From positions 1 through 64,000 of the forward strand of contig QLIY01000737.1 of assembly GCA_003260075.1 (NCBI GenBank): DNA of 64,000 nucleotides. The letters are read 5' to 3'. A model generated the notes under the pieces. That model was given only the letters and a program-made list of their open reading frames with translations, made no database searches and was not told the origin of the DNA. The position numbers were made by a program, and so were the translations under genes. This document shows positions 61,326 through 64,000 of this stretch, piece by piece (position 1 is the stretch's first letter; each line of letters starts with the position of its first letter). This DNA comes from Phallusia mammillata. Its lineage: Eukaryota; Chordata; Ascidiacea; Phlebobranchia; Ascidiidae.

Positions 61326-61619
61326 GGTAGAGCTACTAACACGATACGTTACGCCTGATCCAAAAGTGCTTAATTTTCAAAACGGTATATCTCAAAAAAT
61401 GCTAACGGTTAGGGCTATTAGGGTTGGGGTAAGGTATTAGCACTTAAAATTCAATAAAACTAACCCAAAAAATTAGTTACTAATGTAAAAATTTTATGTA
61501 AATGTTTCCCAACCCAACCCATTTATACCCGCTAAATAAATAATTTAGCTCTTTACGCCACCTATCGAAAATTAAGCACTTTTGGATCAGGAGAAACGTA
61601 TCGTGTTAGTAACTCTACC
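61326..61619. mobile_element. MITE with about 53-bp terminal inverted repeats
   Basis: The left end GGTAGAGCTACTAACACGAT and right end ATCGTGTTAGTAACTCTACC pair, and inner parts (GATCCAAAAGTGCTTAATTT / AAATTAAGCACTTTTGGATC) continue the match. ATTTCGA occurs on both sides (61317-61323 and 61620-61626), a possible target duplication. It has no coding capacity. Phrases are shared with the repeat at 14618-14967. Confidence 0.85.
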
Positions 61620-64000
61620 ATTTCGACGTGCGTTTGCGTGGCAACCGCCGTAGCCTATTGCGTTAGGTCATACTTGTAGCGTTTATGTATATTGACAAGC
61701 GACCGGTGCTGGTTTTTATTTACAAAGTACAACAGAACAACAAAGTATTAAACAGAACCCAGATATACAGGTTTTAGATTTGTTAACAGCAGTTATTTTA
61801 AAAAGTTTAATATGATAGCTACAGCTATACTATGTATCCTTTATTAATCAAACGTATCCTTTATTGAAACTAAATTGTTAAACTTTCTTGACGATCAACT
61901 CCATAAAAACAAATGTGAATGTTTTGTGGGTAAACGGTTTTAACGATAATAATTGAAAATATTTTATGTTCATTTTATAGCCCAAATATAGCCACTCTTT
62001 TCTGATGTTAGATTTCTTGTACTGGTAGCCTACTTAAACACATTTGATTCGACTGTCATCATTAGGGCCACATATAGTAGAAACAATAAACAAGTAAACA
62101 AACATATTTCACAGTTGTAAGACTTTAGCCGTGAAGTTTCTTCAGCAAAACCTGCAGTGCTGCACTAAACTCAGAAAATGGAAATAATGCTTTCATAGCT
62201 GTCAATTTATGTTTTCTTTAATTAAAAAAATCTAAAAACCTACGCGTTTGCTTTGGCAACAATTTTGGGATCCCACTGACCTTCGACTGTGACCTCCTCT
62301 CATACCCTTTGTTCAAAAACTCCTGTCCCGTTAGTTTGTGTGTGATAAATAATAGTGCTGGTTCTAAAAAAACTGAGTGACAAATACATTGCCGGACTTA
62401 AAATTCGGATAAAGTTAAATATTGAATAAGTTTCTTTGTGTACAGTATAAAACTTATTTAGTTCTGTTTCTATTTGGTGGATTTGCAGTTAAAGTTTTGT
62501 GATAATGTACTATTGACAAAAAAATGTGAAACTTTTTTTAAAACAAGTGTAGATGATGAGCAGCTAAGATTTAAGTATAGGTGCAGATATGCCAAGCAGC
62601 TAAGAGGATAATGAATTTATATCGGTGATCAGCTTACCAGCAGTCATTCGTTACAACGCTTTTAACAGCCTGGCGTACTACTAGCTATCGTAAGTAGCTG
62701 TTTTAAGTGGTATCTCAAAAGTAAACGGTTCACCAAGGCTATGGCACGATAGCCCAAATGCCACAAAGACCTAAATTTTTCGATAAGCACCTGCAAAATT
62801 AACTTGTACTTTAAAGCATTTATTATTTCGATGGAACGGGGTTTAGTAACTCGCTCATAGATTTACAAAAAAACGATGTTTTTGCTTGTTGATACTGCAA
62901 CAGCAGGTTGTTTCCGCCGGTTAATTGCATAAGGTGTTAAACATGTACACGCAAAATATAAACATTTAGTGTACTTTCGCTTATCTACTAAAGTTAACAA
63001 CCTGAAACATTATGTTTAATCCCAAGATGCTTTTTTAATCTAAAGTTATTAAACATTACCTTACATAAGTTGCCAGTGTTTTGGACTTAACCAAATGTCG
63101 GCAGCCTTAATAATTGTTAACACGTGCTTTACAGTCCTCGAAAAACAACTGTAATAACTCGCCTAAGTCGAATGTTGTTTAACACCAGTAAAAACAATAA
63201 AAAACAAAACTTGCAAACCGCACAACGCTTAAAACACCTGTGAAACAATATAAGCTATCAACCACTCGCTGACAACAAATCTACCTTTCCTTACATCAAC
63301 GATCTAAAACAACTTTTTAAAAATTCCTTTCAAATTGGTAGCTAAACACCTCACAAATCATGCATAAGTCATACAGTACGCTTAACCGAAGCTGCTGTGT
63401 ACAAATCTACATGGAGTAGACAATTGGTTGCCTTTTTCACCACTGGTCCTTTGCCCCACGCGTCATCAGCTTTCTCTTGTTTCCCTTCTTTTTAAGCTTT
63501 TGCTGATTTATTGTAATACTTAACATGGCAAACGACTTGACTACCTCAAACCTCAATGAACGTCCAGTATAAACATTTGCGATAATGTCATCTAAAAAAA
63601 TTGTTGTAGTGATTAATTTTGTCACAAAATAATGGGTATGGTTTGGGTTAAAGTTTAATTTATCAATTGACAGTCGAAACGGTTTTAAGTTTGCTTTGGG
63701 CCGTTGTAAAGTTTGTGCAACTTGTCCCAACTTCTCTGCTTTGTATTTACTTGTGTACAAAACAAATTAGCAAACATTGCTAAGATTCAATGACTCTATA
63801 GTATACACCCATCACATGATAAGGAAAAACGTACCGGAAGTACAGTAATTCTTGCATTGAGAGGCAGATTGGCGTTGGCTCGGTATAAATATTTGTCGCT
63901 AAATGTAATATTGTCAAAGTGAAATTTTCCGTGACTTTACGAGAACAAACATAATAAAGCGATGTTTTGTTTGCTTTTTCTGACAAGTTACCTAACAAAA
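61620..64000. other. Stretch without a recognised gene
   Basis: AT-rich DNA. The two longest minus-strand ORFs (63437-63760 and 63780-63998) have no recognisable motif and no splice support. Nothing else is claimed. Confidence 0.4.

Overview
The window looks like metazoan genomic DNA, most plausibly from a tunicate (Ciona-like ascidian). It is AT-rich, with short-intron multi-exon genes, tRNA-derived SINEs, PIF/Harbinger, hAT-type and piggyBac/Looper-like elements, and domains typical of animals (sushi/CCP, BIR, ribonuclease-inhibitor-type LRR). The organism is inferred; no marker here proves it.

Layout. 1-9.78 kb: no confident gene; minisatellites, homopolymers and one hAT MITE. 9.78-32.96 kb: a cluster of five paralogous six-exon genes, called A(-), B(-), C(+), D(-) and E(+) here. 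A broken last-exon copy F(+) lies at 46.6-47.2 kb. Each gene encodes a predicted type II single-pass membrane protein of about 345-370 residues: a cytosolic tail with a conserved acidic dileucine signal, one transmembrane helix, a six-cysteine sushi-like module split over two exons, and a C-terminal seven-cysteine domain I do not recognise. Intron phases (1,1,1,0,0) are the same in all five. C and D form the arms of an imperfect palindrome. 35.0-36.6 kb and 49.4-55.8 kb (minus strand): two copies of a module made of an unknown two-exon gene followed by a small gene with two degenerate BIR domains. 37.4-38.8 kb: a truncated Harbinger transposon. 40.3-45.0 kb (+): an apparently intact ten-exon gene of unknown function (395 aa). 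52.9-53.1 kb: a lone LRR exon between two Looper-like elements and beside a 566-base assembly gap. 55.8-64 kb: no gene recognised.

How the genes might work together. Sushi-type receptors lie beside BIR and LRR coding sequence, which would fit recognition or immunity functions, but this is only an inference from domain content and neighbourhood. The strongest candidate for an undescribed system is the five-gene type II sushi receptor family.

Assembly caution. At least eleven C-runs of about 10 bases, and four of seven single Ns, sit at junctions after which the sequence restarts from a point just upstream. These look like joins between haplotypes rather than biology. They duplicate exon 1 and parts of exon 4 of gene C. 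Copy numbers and exact frames there should be treated as provisional.
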